From the NCBI GenBank assembly GCA_900110635.1, contig FOEK01000007.1, positions 1 to 64,000 of the forward strand: DNA of 64,000 bases, given 5' to 3'. The stretch comes from Lachnospiraceae bacterium NE2001 (GTDB lineage Bacteria > Bacillota > Clostridia > Lachnospirales > Lachnospiraceae). The notes beneath the pieces are model-generated. The model was given only the letters and a program-made list of their open reading frames with translations. It ran no database searches and was not told the DNA's origin. Position 1 is the first letter of the stretch. Each line of letters opens with the position of its first letter. Below, in pieces: positions 34,351-44,500 of this stretch. Both the position numbers and the translations under genes were made by a program.

Positions 34351-35271
34351 CTACATTCCGAGTTCTACCTTGTTTCCATTCAGGAAGGCTACGCAGTCCA
34401 TTGGCTTCTTGCCTTCCGGCTGAAGGGTCTTAATCTTCAGAGCTCCTTCACCACATTTAATTGTAAAATATTTCTTTGTTACTTCACAGACTTTCCCAAC
34501 ATCAACTGAATCATCGACCACATCCACAACCTCAGCTGACACAAGCTTTATGCTCTTTCCATCTAATGTCGTGTAAGCACAAGGCCAAGGATACAGCCCT
34601 CTCACAAGACGTTCTATCTCAGTCGCAGACTTTGTCCAGTCTATCTCGCCCATAGCCTTATCCAACTTGCCAGCATAACAGCTTTCATCATCATTTTGAG
34701 GAATACGTTTTGCCGTGCCATCCTCTAATTCCTTGATGGTTTTTACTATCAGGTCTGCTCCCAGTTTTGATAATTCAACAGTCAGGCTCTCTGTATTATG
34801 TAAACCAATCTCGATTTCAGCTTTATTTATCATATCACCTGTATCAAGACCCTTTGCCATATACATTATCGTTACACCGGTCTTCTCGTCCCCATTAATT
34901 ATGCTGGCTTCGATAGGCGATGCACCACGGTACTTAGGGAGCAGCGATGCGTGTATATTGATACAGCCATACTTTGGAATGTTCAGAACATCCTCGGAAA
35001 GGATCTGACCATAAGCCGCAACTACTATCACATCCGGGGCGAGACTCCTCAGCTCCTCAACCACTGATTCCTCCCTGAGCCTTTCCGGCTGAAATACATT
35101 TAACCCCAGTTCCTGGGCTGCCACCTTAACATCTGACGGAAGGAACTTCTTACCGCGGCCCTTCTGTCTGTCTGGCTGAGTATATACGCCAACTATTTCG
35201 TGACCTGCCTCATATATCTTCTTCAAAGGGCGCACCGCAAAATCCGGTGTTCCCATATACACTACTCTCAT
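34351..35271 (-). CDS. fmt: Methionyl-tRNA formyltransferase
   Basis: A 306-residue enzyme that formylates initiator Met-tRNA. MGTPDFAV at the N-terminus, HASLLPKYRGASPI carrying the catalytic histidine and folate loop, and MAKGLDTGDM follow. The C-terminal OB domain is complete. The ATG at 35271 has GGAG upstream; an earlier in-frame start is less well placed. Downstream of def, separated by a family 1 repeat. Confidence 0.96.
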   Translation of the reverse strand: MRVVYMGTPDFAVRPLKKIYEAGHEIVGVYTQPDRQKGRGKKFLPSDVKVAAQELGLNVFQPERLREESVVEELRSLAPDVIVVAAYGQILSEDVLNIPKYGCINIHASLLPKYRGASPIEASIINGDEKTGVTIMYMAKGLDTGDMINKAEIEIGLHNTESLTVELSKLGADLIVKTIKELEDGTAKRIPQNDDESCYAGKLDKAMGEIDWTKSATEIERLVRGLYPWPCAYTTLDGKSIKLVSAEVVDVVDDSVDVGKVCEVTKKYFTIKCGEGALKIKTLQPEGKKPMDCVAFLNGNKVELGM

Positions 35272-35286
35272 CTTTTCTCCTATTTT

Positions 35287-35313
35287 CAAGACAGGGGACG
35301 GTTCTCTGTCTTG
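35287..35313. repeat. Palindromic repeat, family 1, copy 4
   Basis: CAAGACAG and CTGTCTTG arms around GGGACGGTTCT, lying between the def stop and the fmt start and filling most of that gap. Confidence 0.87.
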
Positions 35314-35319
35314 TTTGTT

Positions 35320-35805
35320 TTATTCTTCTTCCTCAGGATCTACTGGTTCAACTTTGTAGAGACCATCAATTGCAAGATCCTTGTAAAGGATGCCATCCAG
35401 GTGATCCAGCTCGTGACAGATTGCTCTGGCAAGAAGGCCTTCTCCCTCAACTGTTATCTCTTTCATATCCCTGTCAAGGGCTTTGCAGACCACGTGTTCT
35501 GGTCTTGCAACATCCCCCTGAAGTCCTGGCAGACTAAGACAGCCTTCTGGTCCAACCTGCTCGCCGTCTGATTCAACAATCTCAGGATTTACAAGAACAA
35601 GAGGATTATCATCCATAACATCTATAACTACTATACGTCTGAGAACGCCAACCTGAGGTGCAGCAAGGCCAACACCATTTGCATCGTACATTGTCTCAAA
35701 CATATCATCGATCAAAGTGCTGAGACGCTCTGTCATAACCTCAACAGGCTTACATACCTTCCTTAAAACCTCGTCACCGTCCTCGCGGATATTTCTAATT
35801 GCCAT
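35320..35805 (-). CDS. def: Peptide deformylase
   Basis: A 161-residue type I deformylase. All three motifs are present: GVGLAAPQVG, EGCLSLPG and HELDHLDG, giving the Cys and two His metal ligands and the catalytic glutamate/aspartate position (D in place of the more usual E context: HELDH). It removes N-formyl groups after translation. The ATG at 35805 follows AAAGGAAAG; the longer frame overlaps priA. It pairs functionally with fmt, the next gene. Confidence 0.96.
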   Translation of the reverse strand: MAIRNIREDGDEVLRKVCKPVEVMTERLSTLIDDMFETMYDANGVGLAAPQVGVLRRIVVIDVMDDNPLVLVNPEIVESDGEQVGPEGCLSLPGLQGDVARPEHVVCKALDRDMKEITVEGEGLLARAICHELDHLDGILYKDLAIDGLYKVEPVDPEEEE

Positions 35806-35866
35806 TTTTCTTTCCTTTCTACTTCTGTACAGATAAATGTTGTCAGTAGTTACGTCCCCGTGACAA

Positions 35867-37969
35867 CTACATAATGTGTATCGGATTAAAGTCATACTGG
35901 ATATCAACGCTGTCTTTCTTTAGTTCGAGTGACAGGAAGGCTTCGTTAATTGAAGCCTCTGATATCTCAGCAGCCTTGGTCAGTATATCATATTTTTCCG
36001 ACTTTATATAGATAACACGTCGGAATATGTTGTTAATTCTATATATATAAGCCTCTGTCGGACCTACAATATCTATCTTATCAAATGCACTCTTTATGGC
36101 CTCAGCCACCCTCTGTGACATATCAATACACAGCTTCTCCTCAGCTGAGCTGACACAGATTCCAAGCAAATGATAAATTGGCGGGTAACGAAGCAGCTGA
36201 CGGTAGGATACCTCATAGTTATAGAAGGATTCATAGTCCTGCCCCGCAGCCGATGTGATGGCATAGTGTTCAGGCTGATAGGTCTGAATCACCACCTGAC
36301 CTGGAAGCTCGTCACGACCTGCTCTTCCAGCCGCCTGAGTAAGCAGATCAAATGTTCTTTCTGCCGATTCAAAATCGGTATCAAACAGGCTGAGATCCGC
36401 CAGTATATTTCCAACCACAGTCACCTTCGGAAAATCATGTCCCTTCACTATCATTTGAGTACCAATAAGACAGTCCGCCTTGCCATCGCGGAACTTCTTT
36501 ATGATAGCACCGTGGCTTCCCTTCTTTTGAGTGGTATCTCTGTCCATTCTAAGAGTCTTAACCCCAGGAAAGAGATCACGAATTGTCTCCTCCACCGTCT
36601 CAGTACCAACCCCCAAGCCGTCTATAAGATTGGATTTACACTTCGGACAAACCTTCGGAAGGGGTTCAGTATGACCACAGTAATGGCACATCAGTACATC
36701 CGGTCCACCAGGAGTTATGGTCCTGTGCTGCGATAAAGAAACATCACAGTTGGGACATTTTACAACCTCACCACAAGCTCTGCAGGAGATAAAAGTCCTG
36801 AAGCCACGCCTGTTAATGAAGATCATCGCCTGCTCCTTGCGGCTAAAGGCACCAGCCAACTTGTTATAAAGGGACTGTGATATAATACTGCGATTGCCGT
36901 TCTTCAGCTCCTCACGCATATCCACCACGTCCACCTCTGGAAGACTCACTCCCTTAACCCGGGTAAGCAGACTAAACAATTTATACTCACCCTGCTTAGC
37001 CTTGTAATAGCTCTCAATACTAGGAGTTGCAGAACCAAGAACCACCCTGGCCCCCTCAAGTCGAGCCCTTTCTATTGCAACTTCACGGGCGTGATACTTC
37101 GGAGTCTTCTCACTCTTATAGGATGTGTCATGCTCCTCATCAATTATGATCAGCCCAAGGTTCTGAAATGGAGCAAATAGGGCTGAACGCGGACCGATCA
37201 TTATATGAGTCTCACCACTCTCGGCCTTCATAAACTCACGGTACCTCTCGCCCTTACTGAGCTGTGAATTAAGAATAGAAATATTATCCTGAAAATAACT
37301 GCTAAACCTGGCAACAGTCTGAAATGTCAGCGCAATCTCAGGAACCAGAACTATAACATCCTGTCCACGGGAGAGCACCTCTTCCGCCATTTTTATGTAA
37401 ACCTCGGTCTTACCACTGCCCGTAACCCCATGCAGCAAATACGTAATTCCATCCCACTCCTCAGAATGTGCAGTTGGGGACGCTCCTATGTGCAATGGGG
37501 ACTGTCCCCCTTGCACATTTTGTGAACAAAAAGCATCAACTATGGCTTGCTGCTGGGGCTCCAGTTCGTCGATTGGCTGGAACTCGGGGATACTGTCCTT
37601 TATGTCGATTTCAGTCTTTCTCTCACGAACCTTTTCCTTTACCGGCATTACAGTCATCAGTGCACTGATCATTGTTGAGCCGTAGCGTTCCTTCATCCAT
37701 GCGGCCAGCCGGATCAGCCTGCTTTCGATGGAAATTGAGTTCGTAGAGACTTCATTTATACATTTTATCTTATTGATATCGTAATTCGGTTCATCTGCCA
37801 GTCCAATAACATATCCAGTCCTTATACGGTTGCCCTGGCCAAAGGGTACCTTCACCACAGAGCCCACCGAAACTTCGTCGATCAGCTCGTCTGGTATTCT
37901 ATATCTGAAAGGTCTATCAACATTACTCTGTGAAATATCGATTATTATATCCGCATATTTCTCCGACAT
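35867..37969 (-). CDS. priA: Primosomal protein N' (replication restart helicase) with repeat-derived insertion
   Basis: A 700-residue SF2 helicase. An N-terminal DNA-binding region precedes Walker A in HGVTGSGKTEVY (about residue 180), DEEHDTSYK, and the zinc-binding cysteine cluster (CRACGEVVKCPNC ... CHYCGH ... CPKCKS). QAAGRAGR-type motif VI is near 500. The ATG at 37969 has GGAGG upstream and the gene overlaps the murE 3' end by 47 bases. Residues about 150-170 (SQNVQGG ... TAHSEEW) are encoded by a family 2 palindromic repeat inserted in frame between the N-terminal domain and the helicase core. The helicase motifs on either side are intact. Confidence 0.95.
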   Translation of the reverse strand: MSEKYADIIIDISQSNVDRPFRYRIPDELIDEVSVGSVVKVPFGQGNRIRTGYVIGLADEPNYDINKIKCINEVSTNSISIESRLIRLAAWMKERYGSTMISALMTVMPVKEKVRERKTEIDIKDSIPEFQPIDELEPQQQAIVDAFCSQNVQGGQSPLHIGASPTAHSEEWDGITYLLHGVTGSGKTEVYIKMAEEVLSRGQDVIVLVPEIALTFQTVARFSSYFQDNISILNSQLSKGERYREFMKAESGETHIMIGPRSALFAPFQNLGLIIIDEEHDTSYKSEKTPKYHAREVAIERARLEGARVVLGSATPSIESYYKAKQGEYKLFSLLTRVKGVSLPEVDVVDMREELKNGNRSIISQSLYNKLAGAFSRKEQAMIFINRRGFRTFISCRACGEVVKCPNCDVSLSQHRTITPGGPDVLMCHYCGHTEPLPKVCPKCKSNLIDGLGVGTETVEETIRDLFPGVKTLRMDRDTTQKKGSHGAIIKKFRDGKADCLIGTQMIVKGHDFPKVTVVGNILADLSLFDTDFESAERTFDLLTQAAGRAGRDELPGQVVIQTYQPEHYAITSAAGQDYESFYNYEVSYRQLLRYPPIYHLLGICVSSAEEKLCIDMSQRVAEAIKSAFDKIDIVGPTEAYIYRINNIFRRVIYIKSEKYDILTKAAEISEASINEAFLSLELKKDSVDIQYDFNPIHIM
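37466..37520. repeat. Palindromic repeat, family 2, copy 3, inside priA
   Basis: A full copy (core 37489-37517 plus a degenerate half, TGTGCAGTTGGGGACGCTCC) within the priA coding sequence. It keeps the reading frame and adds about 20 residues ahead of the Walker A motif. Confidence 0.9.
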
Positions 37970-39476
37970 CCTCTTCCTCCAAAATCTCACGTATCAGGTC
38001 ACGTTCATCCATATGATGCTTTACGCCGTGAATCTCCTGATAGTCCTCGTGGCCCTTGCCAGCAAGGATTATTACGTCGCCCTCCTTCGCATTCATAATT
38101 GCGAAACGAATGGCCTCTTTTCTATCAATTATATCTATATATGCCCCACCGGCCTTCTCAACTGATGACTTGATATCATCAAGTATCGCCTGTGGTTCCT
38201 CATCTCTCGGGTTATCACTGGTAATAATAGTAAAATCAGCATACTTAGCCGACACCTCACCCATCTCATAACGACGTGCTTTGGCTCTGTTTCCGCCACA
38301 ACCAAAGAGCGTAACAAGCCGTTCCGGCTCGTACTCACGTATTGCCTTAAGCAGCGACTCCAGGGACATTCCATTATGAGCATAATCGATCATAAGGGTA
38401 AATGCATCTGATATTGGTATCATTTCAACACGGCCCCTAACCTTGATCATCTCAAGAATCCGCTTTATTTCATCGAAGCTGACACCCATACAATCTGCAA
38501 CTATAGTGGCAGCCATAGAATTATAAATGCTGAAATCACCTGGAAGTGCCACGCGGACATGTCCCTCCAGAGTTCCATCTATATCATACTCAATACCAAG
38601 TATACCATTTTCCTGATAAAGCTTATGACCACGGGCTATATAATCAGCATCCTCATTCTTTCCATAGGTAATAGGTGCTGCCGTGCTGCCATCCATCATA
38701 TATTCTGCCTCAGGATCATCGATATTGTAGATTCCGGTTTTGCATATTGAGAAAAGCTTCTTCTTGCACTCCTTATAATTCTCATAGCTATCATGCTCAT
38801 TTGGCCCGATATGGTCAGGAGAAAGATTGGTAAATATTCCAAAATCAAACTCGATACCAGCGACACGATCCAGCATAAGTCCCTGGGATGAAACCTCCAT
38901 TACCACTGCTTCACAGCCATTGTCTGACATATCACGAAGCTTCTTCTGAATAGTAATGGATTCAGGCGTTGTGTTCACAGCAGGAATCTTTTCCTTACCA
39001 TCATCAATCTCAATAGTACCAATGAGGCCAGTCTTTATGCCTGCAAGCTCCAGCATTTCCTTAACCATATAGGTAGTAGTTGTCTTGCCCTTCGTTCCTG
39101 TTATACCGATAATCGTCATCTCCTCAGATGGTTTATCATAAAACTTAGAACTCATTACGCCCATAGCATATCTTATATTCTCAACCTCGATAATTGTGAG
39201 ACTGGTTTCCTCATCCAGGTTGCCATTTACCAGCATATCATTCTCAAGAAGATTCTCCAGTGCCTTTTCAGCCTTCTCAGTTACTATAGCTGCAGCACCA
39301 GCCCTTATTACATCCGGGATAAATACAGCTCCATCAACCTTTGCACCAGGTACTGCAAAGTAAAGGCCACCCTCTACCACTTTTCGCGAATCGTTTGTTA
39401 CATCCTTAATCTCAGTATCCAGGTCTCCACAAATCAGTTCAATCTCTAAATCCCCAACTATATCCCTTAGAAACAT
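37923..39476 (-). CDS. murE: UDP-N-acetylmuramoyl-L-alanyl-D-glutamate ligase (meso-DAP type)
   Basis: A 517-residue Mur ligase that adds the third stem-peptide residue. ITGTKGKTTTTYMV is the ATP loop, TTPESI follows, and the C-terminal domain carries SDNPRDEEP. The DNPR motif is the known signature for meso-diaminopimelate rather than lysine. The 3' end overlaps priA by 47 bases in another frame, which is longer than usual. It follows rpoZ with a stem-loop between. No murF or mraY follows. Confidence 0.95.
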   Translation of the reverse strand: MFLRDIVGDLEIELICGDLDTEIKDVTNDSRKVVEGGLYFAVPGAKVDGAVFIPDVIRAGAAAIVTEKAEKALENLLENDMLVNGNLDEETSLTIIEVENIRYAMGVMSSKFYDKPSEEMTIIGITGTKGKTTTTYMVKEMLELAGIKTGLIGTIEIDDGKEKIPAVNTTPESITIQKKLRDMSDNGCEAVVMEVSSQGLMLDRVAGIEFDFGIFTNLSPDHIGPNEHDSYENYKECKKKLFSICKTGIYNIDDPEAEYMMDGSTAAPITYGKNEDADYIARGHKLYQENGILGIEYDIDGTLEGHVRVALPGDFSIYNSMAATIVADCMGVSFDEIKRILEMIKVRGRVEMIPISDAFTLMIDYAHNGMSLESLLKAIREYEPERLVTLFGCGGNRAKARRYEMGEVSAKYADFTIITSDNPRDEEPQAILDDIKSSVEKAGGAYIDIIDRKEAIRFAIMNAKEGDVIILAGKGHEDYQEIHGVKHHMDERDLIREILEEEDVGEICGYNNRYFTE

Positions 39477-39496
39477 AGAACACTCTCCCTTCTTAC

Positions 39497-39538
39497 AAAA
39501 GAAATGGAGTCAATCGGACCTTTGCCCTGTTGACTCCA
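39497..39538 (-). terminator. Stem-loop between rpoZ and murE, terminator or attenuator
   Basis: On the minus strand TGGAGTCAA (39530-39538) and TTGACTCCA (39505-39513) pair perfectly around a 16-base loop, followed by TTTCTTTT. It may stop part of the yicC-gmk-rpoZ transcript before murE. Confidence 0.65.
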
Positions 39539-39546
39539 CTTTGTTA

Positions 39547-39783
39547 TTATTCTTCGTCACCCATTATCTTGATCTTGCCTTCGTAAAGCTCCTCGACAGC
39601 AACAGATAGAGGTTTCTTACCTTCTGTATCTCTTACCATCGGCTCATCTCCGGCAATAAGCTGTCTAGCTCTCTTTGCTGTTGCAAGCACTATCGAATAA
39701 CGACTCTGAACTACTGGCTCCTCACCAGGTTCAACACCTTCGTTAGCAACGTCCATTAAGTCTCTATATGACGGATGTATCAT
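39547..39783 (-). CDS. rpoZ: RNA polymerase omega subunit
   Basis: A 78-residue protein. HPSYRDLMD, then SRYSIVLATAKRARQL (family SRYxLVxxxAKRAR) and KPLSVAVEELYEGK are typical of omega. The ATG at 39783 has an AGGAGG site eight bases upstream; the open frame begins two codons earlier at TTG. It follows gmk, as in many bacteria, and assists RNA polymerase assembly. Confidence 0.93.
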   Translation of the reverse strand: MIHPSYRDLMDVANEGVEPGEEPVVQSRYSIVLATAKRARQLIAGDEPMVRDTEGKKPLSVAVEELYEGKIKIMGDEE

Positions 39784-39862
39784 AATCAAATCCTCCTACA
39801 CACTCTTCTTTTTAGTCCACCTTATATTTTTGCCATATTTCCAGATAAATGTCAACTTATTT

Positions 39863-40477
39863 TTACAGGCTGTCAAGCTGATTCTTGATACCAATAAGAA
39901 AATCTGTACGATTCTCCTTCTTGCAAGACTGACTTACAACGATGGAGTTAACTGTATCAACGCATTCCTCCAGATCATCATTTATAACGATGAACTCATA
40001 ACTCTCCATAGACTCAGCCTCTTCAGCTGCACGAGCAATACGCTTATTGATCACTTCCTCAGACTCTGTTCCCCTATTTGTTAATCTCTCACGCAGAGTT
40101 TCTATATCCTTAGTACTGATAAATATAAGAATAGCGTCAGGATACTGGGACTTGATATTCATTGCTCCCTGAACCTCGATCTCGAGAATAACATTTTTAC
40201 CAGCTGCAATCTCTTCCTCAACGAACTTTCTAGGTGTGCCGTAATAGTTGTCAACATACTGAGCCCATTCAATAAGTCCGTTATAATCGATGAGGGACAT
40301 AAACTCATCTACGGTTTTGAAATAATACTCTCTGCCATCTTCCTCACCCTCGCGAGGTGCACGAGTTGTAGCGGAGATAGACAAGCTGTATTCATACTTT
40401 TCACGAAGTCTCTTTATTACTGTTCCTTTTCCTGCACCAGAAAAACCTGAAATGACAATTAATTTACCCTTTTTCAT
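39863..40477 (-). CDS. gmk: Guanylate kinase
   Basis: A 204-residue enzyme converting GMP to GDP. The P-loop is GFSGAGKGTVIKRL. TTRAPREGEEDGREYYF is the GMP-binding segment, and IEVQGAMNIK follows. It lies 23 bases after yicC. The remA (DUF370) gene that usually lies between yicC and gmk in Clostridia and Bacilli is absent here. Confidence 0.96.
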   Translation of the reverse strand: MKKGKLIVISGFSGAGKGTVIKRLREKYEYSLSISATTRAPREGEEDGREYYFKTVDEFMSLIDYNGLIEWAQYVDNYYGTPRKFVEEEIAAGKNVILEIEVQGAMNIKSQYPDAILIFISTKDIETLRERLTNRGTESEEVINKRIARAAEEAESMESYEFIVINDDLEECVDTVNSIVVSQSCKKENRTDFLIGIKNQLDSL

Positions 40478-40500
40478 ACTTACTCCTTATCTGCACTATC

Positions 40501-41445
40501 TTATTCGAGGTTTTGTACCTGCTCACGAACCTTCTCGATACACGTCTTCATGTTGATACCAATATCCGTAACTGATAGTGTATCTGACTTGGATAATGTT
40601 GTATTTGCCTCACGGTTCATTTCCTGGATAATGAAGTCCAGACGTCTTCCGATAGAACTTGAATTATCAGAAGCATTTTTACCAGATTCTTCTGCACCAG
40701 TACCTTCAGAACCAGCAGTTTCCATGGATTCAGAAAGCATATCACGCACTGCCTTGATATGACTATGAAGTCTTACCAGTTCCTCGTCAACTGCAACTCT
40801 GTCTGCATAGATAGCAACCTCCTGAACGATACGACTCTCATCTATATTTGCTGTCTCCAGAAGATTACTAACCTTCTCAGTAAGTCTCGCCTGATACTCC
40901 TCAATAACCTTCGGAGCCAGCTCATCAACCTGATTTGTGTAGCCCTCAAGCTCGTCCATCTTTGCAATCAGATCACTTGCAAGATTTGCGCCTTCCTTAG
41001 CACGGGAAGCTCTAAACTGTTTTCCTGCCTCATCCAGAACCTTCTCGATAACCTGATACTCTTCATCCTCAACAAAGTAATTCTCCTCTATAGAGAAAAC
41101 ATCAGGATATCTTGCTATAACTGTCGGCTTATAATCCTCAGTCAGTCCGTAGTCCTCTTCCATCTGCTTAAAATGTGCCATATACTGATCCAGCACGTCC
41201 TTGTTGTACTTAACGACTGCACCTGTATCCTTAAGACTGTTGTACGTGATGAAAACATCAACCTTACCACGCTCCACATAGAGCTTCAGTCTCTTCCTGA
41301 TCTCAGGCTCGAAACGACTGATACTCCTGGGAAGCTTCACGCTTATATCGCAGTATCTGTGATTTACAGACTTTATCTCAATTACTACTCTTCTCGCCTC
41401 GTCAGAATACTCGCTTCTGCCAAAGCCTGTCATACTATATACCAT
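40501..41445 (-). CDS. yicC: YicC-family endoribonuclease
   Basis: A 314-residue protein. The N-terminal YicC domain starts with SMTGFGRSEY and NHRYCDISVKLPR. The C-terminal DUF1732 part has GRRLDFIIQEMNREANT. E. coli YicC and Bacillus YloC are endoribonucleases. A Ser/Gly/Glu-rich insertion of about 20 residues (near 240-265) separates the two parts. It is the first gene of the operon and has a strong promoter. Confidence 0.9.
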   Translation of the reverse strand: MVYSMTGFGRSEYSDEARRVVIEIKSVNHRYCDISVKLPRSISRFEPEIRKRLKLYVERGKVDVFITYNSLKDTGAVVKYNKDVLDQYMAHFKQMEEDYGLTEDYKPTVIARYPDVFSIEENYFVEDEEYQVIEKVLDEAGKQFRASRAKEGANLASDLIAKMDELEGYTNQVDELAPKVIEEYQARLTEKVSNLLETANIDESRIVQEVAIYADRVAVDEELVRLHSHIKAVRDMLSESMETAGSEGTGAEESGKNASDNSSSIGRRLDFIIQEMNREANTTLSKSDTLSVTDIGINMKTCIEKVREQVQNLE

Positions 41446-41495
41446 ATCTTAATTCTCTCCTATAAGACCTCGTCTTATTCTAGTTTACATAAAAA

Positions 41496-41524
41496 TGTGC
41501 AATGGGGACAGTCCCCACTGCACA
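41496..41524. repeat. Palindromic repeat, family 2, copy 4
   Basis: A compact copy, TGTGCA ... TGCACA with GGGGAC/GTCCCC and one mismatch. It abuts the -10 box of the yicC promoter and would form a hairpin at the very 5' end of the long operon transcript. Confidence 0.9.
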
Positions 41525-41552
41525 TTATATTAAACTGTAGAGGTTTTCTCAA
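41524..41552 (-). promoter_or_regulatory. Sigma-A promoter of the yicC-gmk-rpoZ-murE operon
   Basis: On the minus strand TTGAGA (41547-41552) and TATAAT (41524-41529) are exactly 17 bases apart, about 79 bases upstream of the yicC ATG and directly after the helicase gene's stop codon. The -10 box overlaps the end of a family 2 repeat. Confidence 0.82.
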
Positions 41553-41558
41553 CCATTT

Positions 41559-44500
41559 TTAATCGAAGATAACGCGTTTTCTCATTATCTCAATGAGTAC
41601 ATTGCCTGAGTTGGTCTGGGCCGAATCCACCTCAGTGTGTGAAGGATTCGCGGACTCGGTATCGGTCTCGGTTTTCTTCATGAATTTCTCAAAATCACAC
41701 ATAAAGCTGATGCCCTTTTCGGTGTCCTCATCGTCCACATCCAGAAGCTCCAGTGGCTTATCAAGAAGAACGTCCGCCAGAATAACAATGGTCTTCTTCT
41801 TTCCACGAGTAATTGAAACATTTAACCTGTTCCTGCTGTATATGAACTCAGTCTCAGCAATAGCCTTTTCCACATTTGTCACTCCATAGCTTACAACGAC
41901 AGCCTCACGTTCCTGTCCCTGCAGCTTATCAACGGTACCAATGTAGAGCTTATTTCTATCCATTCCAAGCTCCGTCGAGATGTTATCCTTCAGCCTGTTG
42001 ATATGCTCGTGATGTGGTGAAATGATAGCGAAGGCTCCCTTGTGATTTGCATCACCCCAGAACTCCTCGTCGGTTACATAGTGATTGCCATCTTTATCAA
42101 CCATATGTTCCTTTAGAAGTTTTGTTATCTCAGTAGCGAGACGAAGCTCAAGCTCCTGTTTATCAGTTGCCTTTTCAGCAGTAAGCTTCACTAGAACAAG
42201 CGGATAATCAGGATCAAGAATACTCCTCATAAGCTCATCATCTATTCCATCAATTGATGAGCTCACATCCTCAAAGGAATCCATCGTTAGTATCTGCGTT
42301 GCTATCTTATCTCCTATTACATCATTCCGATATGCGTGATAGCCATTTCTTCCATCTCCAGGGACTATGTCCACATCATAGATCTTCTCACCTGGATATC
42401 TGTCAAGGATTTCATTCATACGGAAGTTTTCTTCAAGCTGACAGAGATAATCAAGCCCCTCTCTCTTAGCGATATCATAATACGCTCTAAAGACAGAACC
42501 ATATATATCCGGCTCATCCTCAGGAGCATTGTAACTGCCCTTAATAATAGGCGACAGCTGGTTCTCATCCCCAACAATGAGATAACGAACCAAATCCTTG
42601 GATAGATCCATTCCTATCATTGCATCACCAAACTTAACCTGGGATGCCTCATCGATGATTATGAGATCATAGCCACCAAAATTATTATATCGATCACCAA
42701 AATTATTAGTCTTTTGCAGCAGCTTATTGAACTTATAGGAGCCACCACTTGTTGAACCAACTACAAATGGCTTATTAATCTTATAATTTGGATTATTGGT
42801 TCTTCTATTAGCAAAATCTCTCGTAAACTCATTATATACAAGTATATTCGGATCATTATTAATTTGATTGGAACCATTAAGCTTCGGTCTTCTATGCAGA
42901 TATAGATCAACACCATTTATTCCACTATTTTCATCTTCCTCATCAGAATCACCCTCTGATTCAGCCTCAAACTTTTCATACTTAATAAGCGTTGGGAGCA
43001 TTGCTTCGTCAACACCACCCAGAAGGCGGGACGTCTCAATCTTTTCTGCTAACTTCTCTAATATATTATTGATAGCTGCGTGCGAATTGGCAGTTACCAG
43101 CACAGACATATTATAATGATAAAGCTCTTTAAATAATCCGCAGAGAGCAAGGATGGCTCTTGCAATAAAGTCAGTCTTTCCACTGCCAGGAGGACCAAGA
43201 AGAAGTGTTATATTATGGCTAAACATATGATCAAAGGCACGTTTTTGTGAAGCAGAAAAAGACATTCCATCAAGGGTAATATACTTCTTCATAACATCCA
43301 TATAATCATCCGCCTGGATTGTAGTCCCATCTTCATTCAGAAAATCCGTATAATTATTCCTTGTTTCGCCAGTGTCCTCATCAATATAAGCGCCCTCTGG
43401 ATATATAAGCCCAGGATTCTGAAGACCTTTATTAAGCGTGTCAGCAACTCTGTCACCCGAGATATCTACAAACTTTTCAACAATATATAGAATAGTACCC
43501 GGCTGATATGTGGTATGTCCCATCCTTAATCCATAGATATATGAAGCACCATTCTCCTCTGTATATTTCATCTTATCCAGATATGCAAGTCTAAAATACC
43601 TCTGTGGAAAACGCGGATCCGTAGAATAATCAGGAAGAGATTCCTTGCTTCGTTCATCCAGCATTGCAAGCTCCCCAGCCGCAGCATCTCCTGTTTCAAC
43701 AGTTATAGCCCAGTAGAATGGCTTAAGGAAAAACTTGTCTGCATTTATTTTCTCATACCTAAACCAGCATGCGTCTGCAGATATAAAACTATTTGCAGAC
43801 TTTGAATAATACTGATAAGGTTCCAGAAGCTGTCCCTCAGATACGACTCTTACCTTAAGAATCTTTCCATCATTTGCCGCCTCCTCCAGATCCCCCATTC
43901 GAACCTTACGCATTTCATGAAAGGTAAGCAGCTGCTCATATTTCTGTTCTATATAAAGCTTAGCCATTCTTGTATCAGAAGACATATTCGTATCAACAAG
44001 GAAGAAGGTTGGAGCATTTCTCTTCAGTCCACTATGACCATCTGCAACACTCTGAAGCTTGCTTACTATATTTCCCTCGACACTAAGTCTTATACCTACA
44101 TAGCTTTTAAGCCCTTCTAGATTCTTGGTCTTATCTTCTGGAGTATCCTTATCCTTTTTCGGAAACCAGATATTATTAATTGGTTCACTCTTCAATGCAT
44201 TTGACAGAGGATTAGAATATTTCCTGTTAAGCTCTATATCATAGCTCTCAGAAAATGCTTTGCTTATATCCTCCAGATTGTTGGATATGTATCCTGGCAC
44301 AACATACAGCCTTCCAACTGCGCTTGATAAAACTACTACTGGAATCTCAACTCCAAGGTCAGCAGCCTGATTAACTGAATCTGTAATCATCCTTTCGCCC
44401 TGAAGCCAGAATATGATATTAAGAAGCTTATTCCTGTATTCCTCATCTATATAACCGCGAAGAAGCTCATCAAAAAGCCCCTCCTCAAGGTTGAAGAGCT

